Shown here piece after piece: positions 10,155-17,412 of a DNA stretch of 64,000 nucleotides. The notes under the pieces are model-generated. The model was not told where the DNA came from and made no database searches. It saw nothing but the letters and a program-made list of their open reading frames with translations. This DNA is from a bacterium (GTDB lineage: Bacteria; Bacillota; Clostridia; Lachnospirales; Lachnospiraceae): NCBI GenBank assembly GCA_028724545.1, contig JAQYCU010000039.1, forward strand, positions 78,817 to 142,816, given 5' to 3'. Made by a program: the position numbers and the translations under genes. The first letter of the stretch is position 1. The number at the start of each line of letters is the position of its first letter.

Positions 10155-11417
10155 ATGGCTTTTTGGAACAGAAAGAAGAAAAAAGACAGGCAGCAGGAAA
10201 TGCTGGAAAAAGAAGCGCAGGAAAAGTTAGAAGAAATTCGTCAGAAGAAAATTTTCCAGCGCAAAAAAAAGCAGGAGGCAGCCAGACAGGAAGAAGCAGG
10301 GCAGCCACAGGATGATATGGAAAAGTACCGGACGGAAATCGTAAAGCCGGTTTACAAAAATGACCAGAAACGGTATGTTACAGAGTGCTGTCAGGCCATA
10401 CAGGAAGCAGACCATCAGATTGAAAGTATCCGTAATGAATACCAGTCTGTTACCGATTATCTTCTGGATATCCAGAAAATAGAACGTATGGGAAAGGAAG
10501 ACCACAAAGGACTTCTGGAGGCAGCCAAAAATATTGTCAGACTGACGAAAGAGCGCAATCAGTATAAAGAACGTAATTTGTCAATTTCGGACACGGTAAT
10601 CCGTAAGTTTGAAACGTATGATGAAGAGCTGGTCGATGAAATCAAAAAGATGTATGATGCAGAAGCGTACCAGAAAGCCATTGATGGCGATTTGGAAAAA
10701 CTGCAGGAAGAAAAGAAAAAGTTGCGTCAGGAAAAGAAGGAAATTATAGAAAAGCAGAATGCATTAAAAAAGATTGCGAAAGTATTGATTGTACTGATAG
10801 TTTCTTTATTTGTCCTCTTTGTGGCGATTTATTATGCGCTGCATGTAGATATGACATATCCGTATCTTGGAACGGTTCTGTTTGCAACCGTGATTTCTGT
10901 TATGATATTTATGGAGTCAAATCGCAACAGGCGTGATATGACAATGGCAGAACGCAAGACGGACAGGGCAGTGAGTCTGTTAAATCAGGTGAAAATCAAA
11001 TGCGTGAACAATCTGAATCTGCTGGATTATAACAAAGAAAAATTTGGCGTAAAAGATGCTGCCGATTTTGAACAGCTTTGGAATGAATATTGCAAAGCAA
11101 AAGAATATGAAAGGAAATTCCGTGAAAATACAGAACAGCTGAATTATTATACGGATGAACTGCTGGCGATTCTGAAGGAAAACCAGATAAAGGACTGCGA
11201 GGTATGGATAGGGCAGGTTCTGGCACTTGTAGACAGCAGGGAAATGGTGGAAATCCGTCACGATTTAAACAGCCGGCGACAGAAACTGCGAGAAAGAATT
11301 ACCTATAATGAAGATGTCAAAAAGGAACTGGTTATGGGGATTAATGAAGTGCTACAGGAAAATCCGGAGAGCAAGGAGGAGTTTTTGGAAATTGTGGCGG
11401 CTTACAGCAAAAAATAA
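10155..11417 (+). CDS. Coiled-coil membrane protein of the DUF5717/5716-like operon
   Basis: 420 aa. A very basic, Lys/Gln/Glu-rich N-terminal helix (residues 1-55), a long charged coiled coil to about 205, two adjacent membrane segments (about 209-228, KVLIVLIVSLFVLFVAIYYA, and about 235-253), then a second coiled-coil domain of about 160 residues. Both ends should face the cytoplasm. GGAGG at 10143-10147 precedes the ATG by seven bases; the gene follows the TPR gene by 20 bases and is the last of the operon. It is the only membrane protein of the four and so the likely anchor. Function unknown. Confidence 0.75.
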   Translation: MAFWNRKKKKDRQQEMLEKEAQEKLEEIRQKKIFQRKKKQEAARQEEAGQPQDDMEKYRTEIVKPVYKNDQKRYVTECCQAIQEADHQIESIRNEYQSVTDYLLDIQKIERMGKEDHKGLLEAAKNIVRLTKERNQYKERNLSISDTVIRKFETYDEELVDEIKKMYDAEAYQKAIDGDLEKLQEEKKKLRQEKKEIIEKQNALKKIAKVLIVLIVSLFVLFVAIYYALHVDMTYPYLGTVLFATVISVMIFMESNRNRRDMTMAERKTDRAVSLLNQVKIKCVNNLNLLDYNKEKFGVKDAADFEQLWNEYCKAKEYERKFRENTEQLNYYTDELLAILKENQIKDCEVWIGQVLALVDSREMVEIRHDLNSRRQKLRERITYNEDVKKELVMGINEVLQENPESKEEFLEIVAAYSKK

Positions 11418-11858
11418 TGGAATTATTTTTACTGTATTCTTTGTAGGGGCATGTGATAAAACAGAGTTTCCTGCAGTAGCACGCGGTCTTACCGGTGCAG
11501 CGATTGTGGATGGCATGTGATAAAACAGAGTTTCCTACAGCAGCACGCTCTCGCTTGGAAACAAACACAGTGGTGCGTAAGTTGGCAAAATACGCCAACT
11601 AAGCACCAGTGCTTGTTTGACAGCTGCTTTTAGGAAACTTTGTTTTTATCACAGCCCATTTACAAAGTGGGTGCTTGGCGAAAATCTTTCTCCTGGCGTA
11701 TGGTTTTCTGTAAGCCGATTGGATTTTTAACTCTATTTTTGCTTTGGCACAGGTTGGTTTGACTATAAATGTTATTAAAGGGAAAGAATTGATTTCGACA
11801 AAAACAAAAAAACGAAAATAAAAATATGAAAAGCAAAAACAAAAATTCAAAAAATATC
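11418..11858. other. Intergenic region with palindromic repeat
   Basis: No gene supported. It contains the direct and inverted repeat described separately (11448-11657), then an A-rich stretch (11790-11858) ending at the infC promoter. Confidence 0.5.
11448..11657. repeat. Nested palindromic element with a duplicated left arm
   Basis: A 37-bp word beginning GGCATGTGATAAAACAGAG occurs at 11448-11484 and again at 11512-11548 with two differences. The second copy is the left arm of a long imperfect palindrome whose right arm, AGGAAACTTTGTTTTTATCA, lies at 11632-11651. Inside it are further nested inverted pairs: an 11548-11576 arm ending CACAGTGGTGC against GCACCAGTGCTTGTTTG, and AGTTGGC/GCCAACT (11580-11600) around a 7-base loop. 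It could be a MITE-like repeat, a structured RNA, or an unusual terminator for the upstream operon. No protein-coding potential seen. Confidence 0.6.
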
Positions 11859-11887
11859 TTGACAAATTATATTTCAGATGATAAAAT
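11859..11887 (+). promoter_or_regulatory. Promoter of infC-rpmI-rplT
   Basis: Consensus TTGACA at 11859-11864 and TAAAAT at 11882-11887 with a 17-base spacer, about 170 bases upstream of infC, giving room for a regulatory leader. Confidence 0.75.
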
Positions 11888-11899
11888 TGTTTTTGCTGT

Positions 11900-12027
11900 G
11901 TAAACAGAACAAGTAGAGTTTATCCACTCTCACCTTAGCACGAGTAAGTGACTTGGGTTTCTATTGATGAAGATATTATGATGATGTATTCTCAAAACGT
12001 GGATGGCTTTACTATCCACGTTTTTTT
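11900..12027 (+). promoter_or_regulatory. infC leader with attenuator hairpin (L20-leader-like)
   Basis: Between promoter and infC the transcript can form a small hairpin (AGAGT...ACTCT near 11917-11932), a structured segment with CTTAGCACGAGTAAGTGACT, and then an intrinsic terminator: ACGTGGAT at 11997-12004 pairs with ATCCACGT at 12014-12021, followed by seven T (12021-12027). In Firmicutes the infC-rpmI-rplT operon is commonly controlled by an L20-binding leader acting by premature termination. The position and terminator fit, but I could not confirm the L20-binding fold, so the ligand is inferred. Confidence 0.55.
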
Positions 12028-12059
12028 AGTAAAATATCAATATTTGGAGGTGCACGACC

Positions 12060-12566
12060 ATTAGTGAGTTAATGATTAATGAAAAAATTAGAGACAAGGA
12101 AATCCGTTTGATTGGTCAGGATGGAGAGCAGTTAGGCATTATGTCAGCGAAAGAAGCGATGAAACTTGCCAGAGAAGCAGAACTGGATTTAGTAAAGATT
12201 GCTCCTACGGCAAAGCCACCTGTATGCAAGATTATTGATTACGGAAAATACCGTTATGAAATGGCTCGAAAAGAAAAAGAAGCAAAGAAAAAACAGAGAA
12301 CGACGGAAGTAAAAGAAGTTCGTCTTTCACCAAATATTGATACAAATGATTTGAATACAAAAGCAAATCAGGCCAGAAAATTTGTTTCCAAAGGAGATAA
12401 AGTAAAAGTCACATTACGTTTCCGTGGACGCGAAATGGCACATGTGAATTACAGCAAGCAGATTTTGGACAGTTTCTATGAAAAACTGGAAGATGTTGCT
12501 GTTATTGACAAGGCTCCAAAGATGGAAGGAAGAAGCATGGTTATGTTTCTTTCACAAAAACGCTAG
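12060..12566 (+). CDS. infC: Translation initiation factor IF-3, AUU start
   Basis: 168 aa. Sequence has the IF3-N domain (INEKIRDKEIRLIGQDGEQLG), the KIIDYGKYRYE linker and the IF3-C domain ending GRSMVMFLSQKR. IF-3 binds the 30S subunit and enforces start-codon selection. GGAGG at 12046-12050 is nine bases from an in-frame ATT at 12060, whereas the first ATG (12072) would be 21 bases away; the start ATT-AGT-GAG-TTA-ATG is thus the likely one. An AUU start is the classical IF-3 autoregulatory feature. If the ATG were used the protein would be 164 aa. First gene of infC-rpmI-rplT, behind a leader with an attenuator. Confidence 0.93.
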   Translation: MSELMINEKIRDKEIRLIGQDGEQLGIMSAKEAMKLAREAELDLVKIAPTAKPPVCKIIDYGKYRYEMARKEKEAKKKQRTTEVKEVRLSPNIDTNDLNTKANQARKFVSKGDKVKVTLRFRGREMAHVNYSKQILDSFYEKLEDVAVIDKAPKMEGRSMVMFLSQKR

Positions 12567-12646
12567 TAAAGGTTGTCTGTGTTTATAGACAAGTCTTTCA
12601 AAAGGAATTTATTCCTAAATATAGAATCTAAATGATTCAAAAACAG

Positions 12647-12663
12647 TACCGGCAGTGCCGGTA
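12647..12663 (+). promoter_or_regulatory. Hairpin between infC and rpmI
   Basis: TACCGGC and GCCGGTA form a perfect 7-bp stem with a 3-base loop, 33 bases before the rpmI start and with no T tract. It may be an RNA operator or a processing site for the ribosomal-protein part of the operon; the role is inferred from position only. Confidence 0.4.
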
Positions 12664-12696
12664 GTACAGATAGAAAGGTTAAGGAGGAAATTTATT

Positions 12697-12897
12697 ATGC
12701 CAAAAATGAAAACAAAACGTGCAGCAGCAAAGCGTTTCAAAACAACAGGAACAGGTAAGCTGATGAAGATGAATGCTAACACAAGCCATATCTTAAACAA
12801 GAAGACAACAAAGAGAAAGAGAAATCTTAGAAAAGCAGTTCCAGTAGATGAGTCAAATGTTAAGATGATGAAGAGATTATTACCATATTCTAAATAA
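12697..12897 (+). CDS. rpmI: 50S ribosomal protein L35
   Basis: 66 aa, strongly basic, with the L35 signature [20 protein letters not shown] and a C-terminus ending LLPYSK. Component of the large ribosomal subunit. GGAGG lies upstream at 12683-12687. Standard position between infC and rplT, 19 bases before rplT, so it is co-transcribed and presumably co-regulated through the leader. Confidence 0.97.
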   Translation: MPKMKTKRAAAKRFKTTGTGKLMKMNANTSHILNKKTTKRKRNLRKAVPVDESNVKMMKRLLPYSK

Positions 12898-12916
12898 TTG
12901 AAGGAGGAAAGTAAAA

Positions 12917-13273
12917 ATGGCACGTATTAAAGGCGGTTTAAATGCAAAGAAAAAACACAATAGAGTATTAAAACTTGCAAAAGGATACAGAGGAGCAAGA
13001 TCAAAACAGTACAGAGTAGCAAAGCAGTCTGTTATGAGAGCGCTTACATCTTCTTTTGCAGGAAGAAAAGAAAGAAAAAGACAGTTCAGAAGATTATGGA
13101 TTGCGCGTATTAACGCAGCAGCTCGTCTTAATGGTCTTTCATACAGCAAATTTATGTATGGTTTAAAACTTGCTGAAATCGACATCAACAGAAAGATGCT
13201 TTCTGAAATGGCTATCAGCGATCCAGAAGGATTTGCAGCACTTGTAGAAGTTGCAAAGTCAAAACTTGCATAA
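12917..13273 (+). CDS. rplT: 50S ribosomal protein L20
   Basis: 118 aa, basic, beginning [20 protein letters not shown] with the [13 protein letters not shown] segment of L20. It binds 23S rRNA early in 50S assembly and, in the family, acts as the repressor of its own operon by binding the leader RNA. Last gene of infC-rpmI-rplT, followed by a strong terminator. Confidence 0.97.
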   Translation: MARIKGGLNAKKKHNRVLKLAKGYRGARSKQYRVAKQSVMRALTSSFAGRKERKRQFRRLWIARINAAARLNGLSYSKFMYGLKLAEIDINRKMLSEMAISDPEGFAALVEVAKSKLA

Positions 13274-13316
13274 TAAGCAGGAGAAGTTAAAAGAGGAATC
13301 ATCTTTTAAAGGATAT

Positions 13317-13351
13317 AAGAGGCGTATCTGAGGATATGCCTCTTGTTTTTT
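13317..13351 (+). terminator. Terminator of infC-rpmI-rplT
   Basis: A 12-bp stem (AAGAGGCGTATC / GATATGCCTCTT, one G-T pair) around a TGAG loop, then G and six T. Confidence 0.9.
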
Positions 13352-13404
13352 ATACATGTTTACCTGAAAAGTGTAGAGAGAAAATGATTCAACAGAAATG
13401 GGGG

Positions 13405-13434
13405 TTGACAGAATACCATTTCATTTAGTAAGAT
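13405..13434 (+). promoter_or_regulatory. Promoter of the valS T-box transcript
   Basis: TTGACA at 13405-13410 and TAAGAT at 13429-13434 with an 18-base spacer, just upstream of the T-box leader. Confidence 0.5.
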
Positions 13435-13444
13435 AATTTAAGTT

Positions 13445-13731
13445 ATAAATCAAGTAGTCTGCTATTTGATTGATAAGAAAAATCCTGTGAAGGAGAGGAG
13501 TATGCGTAACATCCTTAAAGAGAGAGCAGTTCACTGGCTGGAAGGCTGCTTATGTGTATGTTGGGCAGAAGGTAGCTCTGGAGATGTGATTCTGAACAGT
13601 GCATTAGTAGGAATCAACGGTTCATCCCGTTATCGATGAAAGAGATGTGTATTCTACGACAGTAGAACACACGGAAAACAAAGGTGGTACCGCGTATATT
13701 CGCCCTTTGCCGTATGGCAGAGGGCTTTTTT
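13445..13731 (+). promoter_or_regulatory. T-box leader controlling valS
   Basis: The conserved T-box sequence AAGGTGGTACCGCG is at 13681-13694, followed by a terminator hairpin GCCCTTTGCC (13702-13711) / GGCAGAGGGC (13716-13725) with a T run. The upstream part (13490-13600) is the stem I region with AGTA at 13499-13502; the opposing GAAGGTAGCTC places a GTA (Val) triplet at 13572-13574, the best candidate specifier codon. T-boxes sense uncharged tRNA and let transcription continue into the synthetase gene; the downstream gene being valS supports a valine specificity. An open frame runs through this leader to valS but is not the real start. Confidence 0.92.
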
Positions 13732-13829
13732 ATTTGTATCAGGGAATTATTATAATGTCCCTGTATAATAAAAAGACATTACGCGCCAGAAGATGCGTAG
13801 TCAGACAGCAAGACAAGAAAGGAGTCATT

Positions 13830-16469
13830 ATGGCAAAAGAACTGGAAAAAAATTATAACCCGGCTGACATAGAGAAAAGAACCTATGATAAGTGGTTGGA
13901 AAAGAAATATTTTCATGCGGAGGTAAATCGTGATAAGAAACCATTTACGATTGTAATGCCACCTCCAAATATTACAGGACAGCTTCACATGGGACATGCC
14001 CTTGACAATACATTACAGGACATTCTGATTCGTTTTAAGAGAATGCAGGGATATGAGGCACTTTGGGTACCGGGTACGGACCATGCTTCGATTGCAACAG
14101 AGGCTAAAGTAGTAGAAAAATTAAAAGAAGAAGGCATCACGAAAGAGGAAATAGGAAGAGAAAAATTCTTAGAGCATGTCTGGGACTGGAAAAAACAGTA
14201 TGGTGGACGTATTGTAGAGCAGTTAAAGAAAATCGGTTCTTCCTGCGACTGGGACAGAGAACGTTTCACAATGGACGAAGGCTGCAGCAAGGCAGTCAAA
14301 GAAGTTTTTGTTAAATTATACAACAAAGATTTAATTTATCGTGGCGAGAGAATTATTAACTGGTGTCCAAAATGTCTGACCTCTATTTCTGATGCAGAAG
14401 TAGAATACGAAGACCAGGCAGGACATTTCTGGCATCTGCGTTACAAGACGACAGATGGAACCGGATATATTGATTTGGCTACAACACGTCCGGAAACTTT
14501 GCTGGGTGATACGGCAGTAGCAGTCAATCCAAAAGACGAACGATACAAAGATATGGTTGGCAAGATGCTTGATTTGCCGATTGTACACCGTCAGATTCCG
14601 ATTATTGCGGATGATTATGTTGATATGGAATTTGGTACCGGTGTTGTTAAGATTACGCCGGCGCACGACCCGAATGACTTTGAAGTAGGACTTCGCCATA
14701 ACTTAGAAGTAATCAATGTTCTGACAGAAGATGCTAAAATTGTTGATGACTATCCAAAATATGCCGGAATGGACCGTTATGAAGCACGTAAGGCAATCGT
14801 GGCAGATTTGGAAGCCGAGGGAGCACTTCTGAAAACTGAGCCACATGAGCATAATGTAGGTACCTGCTACCGTTGTGGTACGACAGTAGAGCCACGTGTA
14901 TCAAAACAGTGGTTTGTTAAGATGGAAGACCTGGCAAAACCTGCGATTGAAGCCGTAAAGAAAGGGGATACCAAGTTCGTTCCACCTCATTTTGATAAGA
15001 CATACTACCACTGGTTAGAGGGCATCAGAGATTGGTGTATCTCCAGACAGCTTTGGTGGGGACACCAGATACCGGCATTTTATTGTGATGATTGTGGTGA
15101 GATGGTAGTTACCAAAGAAGATTCTGCCGTTTGTCCAAAATGTGGCAAGCCGATGCGTCAGGACCCGGATACACTGGATACCTGGTTCTCATCTGCATTG
15201 TGGCCATTCTCAACACTTGGCTGGCCGGACAAAACAGAGGAAATGGATTATTTTTATCCGACAAGCACACTTGTTACCGGTTATGACATTATTTTCTTCT
15301 GGGTTATCCGTATGATGTTCTCCGGACTGGAGCATACAGGAGAAGTTCCGTTTAATACGGTTCTGATTCATGGCCTGGTACGTGATTCGCAGGGACGCAA
15401 GATGAGCAAATCGCTTGGAAATGGTATTGACCCACTGGAAGTTATTGATAAATATGGTGCAGATGCCCTTCGTTTTACTCTGGTTACAGGTAATGCGCCG
15501 GGAAATGATATGCGTTTCTACTGGGAGCGTGTAGAGGCAAGCCGTAACTTTGCCAATAAAGTATGGAATGCTTCCCGTTTTATTATGATGCATCTTGGCG
15601 ACGCTGAAATTACAGAGCCGGCAAAAGAAGATTTGGAAGTAATTGATAAGTGGATTTTGTCTGCTGTTAATACACTGGCAAAAGATGTTACCGACAATAT
15701 GGAAAAATATGAACTGGGTATTGCTGTTCAGAAAATATATGACTTTATCTGGACAGAGTTCTGTGACTGGTATATCGAGCTGGTAAAACCAAGACTTTTC
15801 AAGAAGGAAGAAAATCCAAAGTCAGCTAATGCAGCATTCTGGACATTGAAGACCGTACTGATTCAGTCTTTGAAACTCCTGCATCCGTATATGCCATTTA
15901 TTACAGAAGAAATTTTCTGCACGATTCAGTCAGAAGAAGAGTCCATTATGATTTCAAACTGGCCTGAATATCAGGAGTCATGGAACGACAGTCTGGCAGA
16001 AGAGCAGGCAGAACTGATGAAAAATCTGATTCGTGGTATCCGTAACATCCGTACAGAGATGAATGTTGTTCCTTCACGCAAGGCAAAAGTATACATTGTG
16101 GCAGATGATGATACAACGTATGAAACATTAAAGAATCTGACTGCTTCCTATGAGCATATGATTTTTGCATCAGAAGTATCCGTACAGATGGACAAAGAAG
16201 GCATTGAAGACAATGCTGTATCTGTTGTGATTGATAAAGCGACGATTTATATGCCACTTGCCGACCTGATTGATTTTGAGAAGGAAAAAGAACGCCTGAC
16301 AAAAGAGAAAAAGCGTCTGGAGGGAGAGTTAAAGCGTGTAAACGGTATGCTGAACAATGAGAAGTTTATGAGCAAGGCTCCGGAAAAGAAGATTGCAGAA
16401 GAAAAAGAAAAACTTGCAAAATACGAAAGTATGATGGCAAAAGTAGTGGAAGAACTGGCAGCGTTGTAA
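13830..16469 (+). CDS. valS: Valine--tRNA ligase
   Basis: 879 aa class I aminoacyl-tRNA synthetase. HIGH appears as HMGH in NITGQLHMGHALDNT near residue 50; KMSKS as GRKMSKSLGNGIDPLEVI; the editing domain lies between (TTRPETLLGDTAV), zinc-like CYRCG and CPKCG pairs are present, and the C-terminal tail is a coiled coil (KEKERLTKEKKRLEGELKRV). The ATG at 13830 begins MAKELEKNYN and has AAAGGAG upstream; a longer frame starting in the T-box is rejected. It charges tRNA-Val and is under T-box control. Confidence 0.97.
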   Translation: MAKELEKNYNPADIEKRTYDKWLEKKYFHAEVNRDKKPFTIVMPPPNITGQLHMGHALDNTLQDILIRFKRMQGYEALWVPGTDHASIATEAKVVEKLKEEGITKEEIGREKFLEHVWDWKKQYGGRIVEQLKKIGSSCDWDRERFTMDEGCSKAVKEVFVKLYNKDLIYRGERIINWCPKCLTSISDAEVEYEDQAGHFWHLRYKTTDGTGYIDLATTRPETLLGDTAVAVNPKDERYKDMVGKMLDLPIVHRQIPIIADDYVDMEFGTGVVKITPAHDPNDFEVGLRHNLEVINVLTEDAKIVDDYPKYAGMDRYEARKAIVADLEAEGALLKTEPHEHNVGTCYRCGTTVEPRVSKQWFVKMEDLAKPAIEAVKKGDTKFVPPHFDKTYYHWLEGIRDWCISRQLWWGHQIPAFYCDDCGEMVVTKEDSAVCPKCGKPMRQDPDTLDTWFSSALWPFSTLGWPDKTEEMDYFYPTSTLVTGYDIIFFWVIRMMFSGLEHTGEVPFNTVLIHGLVRDSQGRKMSKSLGNGIDPLEVIDKYGADALRFTLVTGNAPGNDMRFYWERVEASRNFANKVWNASRFIMMHLGDAEITEPAKEDLEVIDKWILSAVNTLAKDVTDNMEKYELGIAVQKIYDFIWTEFCDWYIELVKPRLFKKEENPKSANAAFWTLKTVLIQSLKLLHPYMPFITEEIFCTIQSEEESIMISNWPEYQESWNDSLAEEQAELMKNLIRGIRNIRTEMNVVPSRKAKVYIVADDDTTYETLKNLTASYEHMIFASEVSVQMDKEGIEDNAVSVVIDKATIYMPLADLIDFEKEKERLTKEKKRLEGELKRVNGMLNNEKFMSKAPEKKIAEEKEKLAKYESMMAKVVEELAAL

Positions 16470-16505
16470 GAGGAAGTTACGAGAAAGTCAGAAAAAAGAA
16501 AATGG

Positions 16506-16544
16506 AAAAAGCCGTATGTGTAAAAGAACACATACGGCTTTTTG
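16506..16544 (+). terminator. Terminator after valS
   Basis: Stem AAGCCGTATGTG / CACATACGGCTT around an 8-base loop, followed by TTT; A-rich on the left, so may also act toward the minus strand. Confidence 0.85.
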
Positions 16545-16634
16545 TATGAATGACGAAATCGCAAATAGCGACATCACAACGACAAATTTTGAAAATGGCA
16601 AATGGTATCATCCATTATGTCGGTAAAATATTAC

Positions 16635-17192
16635 CTACAGAAGACATTCTACAAGGATAGAATTTTCCGGAAGATAAAGTTCCGGAAGTTTGTGGTCTTC
16701 TGAGCCAAAAATCTGTTTAGCATAAAGGCTGCAGATTGCGTCATATGTTTCCTGTGAAAAACGCAAGGTCAGCATACATGCAAGGTGATTAAACAGTGTA
16801 GGTGCAACGGCATATCCCCAGTCTTCCGAATCTGCCTCATTAAATAACTTTGGAGATAACTGCAAGGTTTCACCTGTTTCTTTATTGTCTATAAATAATT
16901 CAATATAGTTATTATCAGCGTTGATAGCGTGACGCAATATACATAATTCGTCTTCTGATGCACGAAAATGTAACTTCTGTAAGAAAGTCGGGTCAACGTT
17001 TCCGTAAGAAGTGGAAGAGTTCAGTACAAGATGGTCTCCGTCTGTCTTAATCAGCCGGATTAATTTGTCAATGCTTGACTGGCTCATAACGTCGCTATTG
17101 ACTGTGTTTTTTTTGTCAGTCAGAAATCTGACTAAAGTATCGATTTCGTCCTGGCTTAATAGCGAAAAACTCGTGTTTTTACTCTGCTTCAT
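16635..17192 (-). CDS. Unknown protein with two FliM/FliN-like CheY-docking peptides
   Basis: 185 aa, no membrane segment. Near the N-terminus it has SLLSQDEIDTLVRFL (about 10-24) and then MSQSSIDKLIRLI (about 36-48). Both match the LSQ(D/E)EIDALL peptide at the N-terminus of FliM and FliY, which binds phosphorylated CheY. The remaining 130 residues resemble nothing I recognise and lack the FliM/FliN C-ring domain. The ATG at 17192 has GGAGG six bases upstream and a clear promoter behind it. It stands alone, between valS and cysS. Possible role: a CheY-binding or motility-linked protein; inferred from the peptides only. Confidence 0.6.
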   Translation of the reverse strand: MKQSKNTSFSLLSQDEIDTLVRFLTDKKNTVNSDVMSQSSIDKLIRLIKTDGDHLVLNSSTSYGNVDPTFLQKLHFRASEDELCILRHAINADNNYIELFIDNKETGETLQLSPKLFNEADSEDWGYAVAPTLFNHLACMLTLRFSQETYDAICSLYAKQIFGSEDHKLPELYLPENSILVECLL

Positions 17193-17226
17193 ATCCTACC
17201 TCCTGACATCATCATTAAGTAACTAT

Positions 17227-17255
17227 AGTATAACATTTTTTTTAGAGAGTTTCAA
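17227..17255 (-). promoter_or_regulatory. Promoter of the FliM-peptide protein gene
   Basis: Read on the minus strand: TTGAAA (17250-17255), 17-base spacer, TATACT (17227-17232), 35 bases before the start codon. Sigma-A type. Confidence 0.7.
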
Positions 17256-17335
17256 TTAGAATTATTTTTTCTTTGACGTTTGCAGTCAGGGGCAATATTG
17301 TTCTGTATGGTTTTTGAAAAAACTTATGCTAATGC

Positions 17336-17364
17336 TTGCGAAATGCCCGAAAATCCTGTAAAGT
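17336..17364 (+). promoter_or_regulatory. Candidate promoter of cysS
   Basis: TTGCGA at 17336-17341, 17-base spacer, TAAAGT at 17359-17364, about 48 bases upstream of cysS. No T-box seen. Confidence 0.45.
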
Positions 17365-17412
17365 ATAAAGTTGAGAGAACTTTTGTGAAAATATCACAGT
17401 CTGGAGGAAAAG

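Noticed and set aside
13647..13829. Open reading frame extending valS upstream through the T-box leader
   Set aside because: It reads through the conserved T-box sequence and the leader terminator, while ATG 13830 has a ribosome site and begins the normal valS protein.
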